Source: CAVQRB01 sp963715055
GTDB taxonomy: Bacteria; Pseudomonadota; Alphaproteobacteria; Rhodobacterales; Rhodobacteraceae
Length of the DNA: 64,000 nucleotides
Assembly: GCA_963715055.1 (NCBI GenBank)
Contig: CAVQRB010000010.1
Span: forward strand, 1 to 64,000
Direction of reading: 5' to 3'
Shown: positions 62,137 to 64,000 of the stretch, one piece after another
Layout: every line of letters begins with the position of its first letter
Numbering within the stretch: the stretch's first letter is position 1
Position numbers and translations under genes: made by a program
The notes under the pieces: generated by a model
The model's input: the letters and a program-made list of their open reading frames with translations, nothing else
Told to the model about the DNA's origin: nothing
Database searches by the model: none

Positions 62137-62838
62137 CTAAAGATGCAGGAACTGTTCGACCTCTGCGCGTCCGCCATCAAAATCGCGGGTCTCACCGGTC
62201 CAGACGATCTTTCCCTTTTCGATCACGTAGTACCGATCGGAAATCCGGGCGAGTTCGTCGAGGTTCTTGTCCACGAGAAGGATCGAGAGCCCGGTCTGCT
62301 TCAGGCGGTCGAGCATCGACCAGATTTCTTCGCGGATCAGCGGCGCGAGCCCCTCGGTCGCCTCATCGAGCACAAGCAGGTCCGGGTTCGTCATCAGCGC
62401 GCGCCCGATAGCGAGCATCTGCTGTTCTCCGCCCGAAAGCTGGAAGCCATAGTGCCCCTTGCGTTCGGCGAGCCGCGGGAAGGCGTCGAAGATATCCGCC
62501 TCGCTCCAGCCTCCATCGCGGGCGCGGGCGGTCGCACGGAGGTTTTCGACAACGGTGAGCGAGGGGAAGACCTGCCGCCCTTCGGGCACAAGGCCAAGCC
62601 CGGCCTGCGCCACCTTGAAAGGCGGCGCGCCGGTCATATCGGCGCCTGAGATGCTGATTGACCCGTCGCGCGGTTTCAACAAGCCCATCAGGCAGCGGAT
62701 GGTTGTCGTCTTGCCCATGCCGTTGCGACCGATCAGCGTGGTCACAGCCCCTTCCCGGATATCGAGATCGACGCCGAAGAGCACCTCGGCGCGGCCATAG
62801 CCTGCGTGCAGATTTCGGATTTCGACGATACTGCTCAT
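62137..62838 (-). CDS. livF: Branched-chain amino acid-type ABC ATPase LivF
   Basis: 233 residues. Walker A LIGRNGMGKTTTIRCLMG, signature LSGGEQQMLAIGRALM, Walker B DLLVLDEATEGLAPLI; GLGLVPEGRQVFPSLTV is diagnostic of LivF. Its stop codon directly adjoins an IS6 end, so its last residues might have been altered. Starts within the livG stop. Could import amides, urea or amino acids; the binding-protein gene is outside the window. Confidence 0.93.
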   Translation of the reverse strand: MSSIVEIRNLHAGYGRAEVLFGVDLDIREGAVTTLIGRNGMGKTTTIRCLMGLLKPRDGSISISGADMTGAPPFKVAQAGLGLVPEGRQVFPSLTVVENLRATARARDGGWSEADIFDAFPRLAERKGHYGFQLSGGEQQMLAIGRALMTNPDLLVLDEATEGLAPLIREEIWSMLDRLKQTGLSILLVDKNLDELARISDRYYVIEKGKIVWTGETRDFDGGRAEVEQFLHL

Positions 62839-63572
62839 GCGCCATCCCCGAGATAGGCGGCGCGGGCCTGCGGATTGTCGCGCACCTCTGTCGGCGTACC
62901 ATGGGCGACGATTTCGCCATCAACCAGCACGGAAAGCTCGTCGGCGAGCTGGAAGACCGCGTCCATGTCGTGCTCGACAAGCAGCATAGGGAAATCGGCG
63001 CGCAACTCGTTCAGAAGGTCGATGAGCGCGGCACTTTCGGTTTTGCCAAGGCCGGCCATGGGTTCGTCGAGCAAAAGGAACTTCGGCGACCCGGCGAGCG
63101 CGATGGCGATTTCCAGAAGACGGAGTTCCCCGTGGGAGAGATCGGCGGCCGGCCGGTCGGCGCGGTCGTCAAGGCCGACACGCTTCAAGATGCCGTGCGC
63201 CGTGTCGTTCAGCACCGCCTCCCCCGCCACGCGGGCGAAGAACCTGAGGCTCGAGCCCGCCTTCGCCTGTACGGCGGTGGCAACGTTTTCCAGTACCGAA
63301 AAGGTCGGCAGGACGGAGGTGATCTGGAACGTCCGCCCAAGCCCCACCTGCACCCGTTCCCAGACCGACAGGTGGGACACGTCGTGCCCATCGAGCAGCA
63401 CGCGGCCCGAATCCTGCCGCAGAACGCCGGAGATCTGGTGAATGAGCGTCGTCTTGCCCGCTCCGTTCGGCCCAATCACCGCATGGCACTGGCCCGGCGC
63501 CACAGTAAGCGAAATGTCGTGGCTGACTTGCAGCGCGCCGAAGCTCTTGTTGAGGTTCTCGATGGCCAGCAT
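62835..63572 (-). CDS. livG: Branched-chain amino acid-type ABC ATPase LivG
   Basis: 245 residues. Walker A VIGPNGAGKTTLIHQISG, VGLGRTFQITSVLPTFSVLE, signature LSHGELRLLEIAIALA (LSHGE replaces LSGGQ, as is common in LivG), Walker B KFLLLDEPMAGL, LVEHDMDAVFQLAD. Overlaps livF by 4 bp and follows livM by 3 bp. Confidence 0.93.
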   Translation of the reverse strand: MLAIENLNKSFGALQVSHDISLTVAPGQCHAVIGPNGAGKTTLIHQISGVLRQDSGRVLLDGHDVSHLSVWERVQVGLGRTFQITSVLPTFSVLENVATAVQAKAGSSLRFFARVAGEAVLNDTAHGILKRVGLDDRADRPAADLSHGELRLLEIAIALAGSPKFLLLDEPMAGLGKTESAALIDLLNELRADFPMLLVEHDMDAVFQLADELSVLVDGEIVAHGTPTEVRDNPQARAAYLGDGA

Positions 63573-63575
63573 CGC

Positions 63576-64000
63576 CTAGGATGCCTCCCGCGATTTCGGC
63601 TGGATCAGGTCGTTCAGCCCGCCCTTGGCATAAAGCACCAGAAGCACCAGCAGCGGTCCGTAGATCAGCCGCCATTCATGGAAGACGGTACTCAGCAGTT
63701 CCTCCATGATGACGATGAAGAAGGCGCCGAGGATCGCCCCGTTGCGCGAGCCGAGCCCACCGAGCACGATGGCGACGATCAGGTCGCCCGAGCGTTGCCA
63801 GGCGGCGATGGAGGGGCTGACGAATTCGGCATACTGCACCAGAAGCAGGCCGGACACCCCGGCGATGCAGGCGGCGATGACATAGGCGAAAAGCTGGTAG
63901 CGGGCGATGGGATATCCCATGACCTCCGCCCGCTGCGGGTTGTCGCGCGCTGCGCGCAGCACGCGGCCGAAGCGCGACTGGCTCATCCGCCAGACGCCAT
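63576..64000 (-). CDS. livM: Branched-chain amino acid-type ABC permease LivM, C-terminal part
   Basis: The visible 141 or so residues include SRFGRVLRAARDNPQRAEVM, GYPIARYQLFAYVIAACIAG and GGLGSRNGAILGAFFIVIME, standard for LivM permeases, with at least three membrane segments. The N-terminal half is outside the window. Confidence 0.92.
   Translation of the reverse strand, partial: GVWRMSQSRFGRVLRAARDNPQRAEVMGYPIARYQLFAYVIAACIAGVSGLLLVQYAEFVSPSIAAWQRSGDLIVAIVLGGLGSRNGAILGAFFIVIMEELLSTVFHEWRLIYGPLLVLLVLYAKGGLNDLIQPKSREAS

Noticed and set aside
1..64000. CRISPR array, tRNA, rRNA or replication origin.
   Set aside because: No regularly spaced repeats, cloverleaf-like genes, rRNA-like sequence, or repABC/DnaA-type genes were recognised in the window.

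Overview
This 64 kb window looks like an accessory region of a Rhodobacteraceae (Roseobacter-type) alphaproteobacterium. This is inferred from the protein families, the moderately high GC of the metabolic operons, the DUF3489-DUF2924-serine recombinase module and the number of uptake systems for nitrogen-rich solutes. No rRNA, tRNA or CRISPR array was seen. The high density of IS3, IS630, IS21, IS110 and IS6-family elements or remnants suggests a plasmid, chromid or genomic island.

Layout. 0-3.3 kb: end of an exopolysaccharide cluster (frameshifted gmd and manC, a GT4 glycosyltransferase). 3.4-12.6 kb: wrecked mobile or defence island: IS3 and IS630 remnants, a recombinase tail, two tandem HKD-nuclease/helicase genes (both broken), an IS21 element that cuts two unrelated genes, and a serine recombinase module. 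13.2-20.4 kb: AraC regulator with a divergent secreted sulfatase, then two divergent class III nucleotide cyclases. 20.5-29.2 kb: an IS110 element of IS1111 type, and a block bounded by two copies of its 234-bp non-coding tail that holds a broken MBL-fold gene, a SelD fusion, MnmH, a helix-hairpin-helix protein and a hydrolase. 29.3-35.7 kb: putrescine-type ABC importer with an aldehyde dehydrogenase and LysR regulator. 36-38.5 kb: IS110 and IS6 debris. 38.6-43.7 kb: TetR, a second polyamine-type importer and an MBL-fold hydrolase. 43.8-45.6 kb: IS debris. 45.7-61.1 kb: two LysR-headed catabolic units, described below. 61.1-62.1 kb: nested IS6 copies. 62.1-64 kb: branched-chain-type (Liv) importer, cut by the window edge.

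How the genes fit together. From 29 kb onward the theme is import and dismantling of small nitrogen compounds. There are five ABC importers (three PotABCD-like, one NitT/TauT-like, one Liv-like), two ureohydrolases, an aminoaldehyde-type dehydrogenase, a polysaccharide-deacetylase-fold hydrolase, two short-chain dehydrogenases, a phosphoribosyltransferase with a BtpA-like partner, and a CodA-like deaminase with an altered active-site signature. Most of these operons show 4-bp translational overlaps. The 45.7-61.1 kb block is the best candidate for an undescribed pathway; its substrate cannot be read from the sequence, but a guanidino compound or nucleobase-like heterocycle is a reasonable guess.

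Caution. Eight single-base indels, nearly all in homopolymer runs, break genes between 0.1 and 22.8 kb, with little other decay. They may be base-calling errors rather than pseudogenes.
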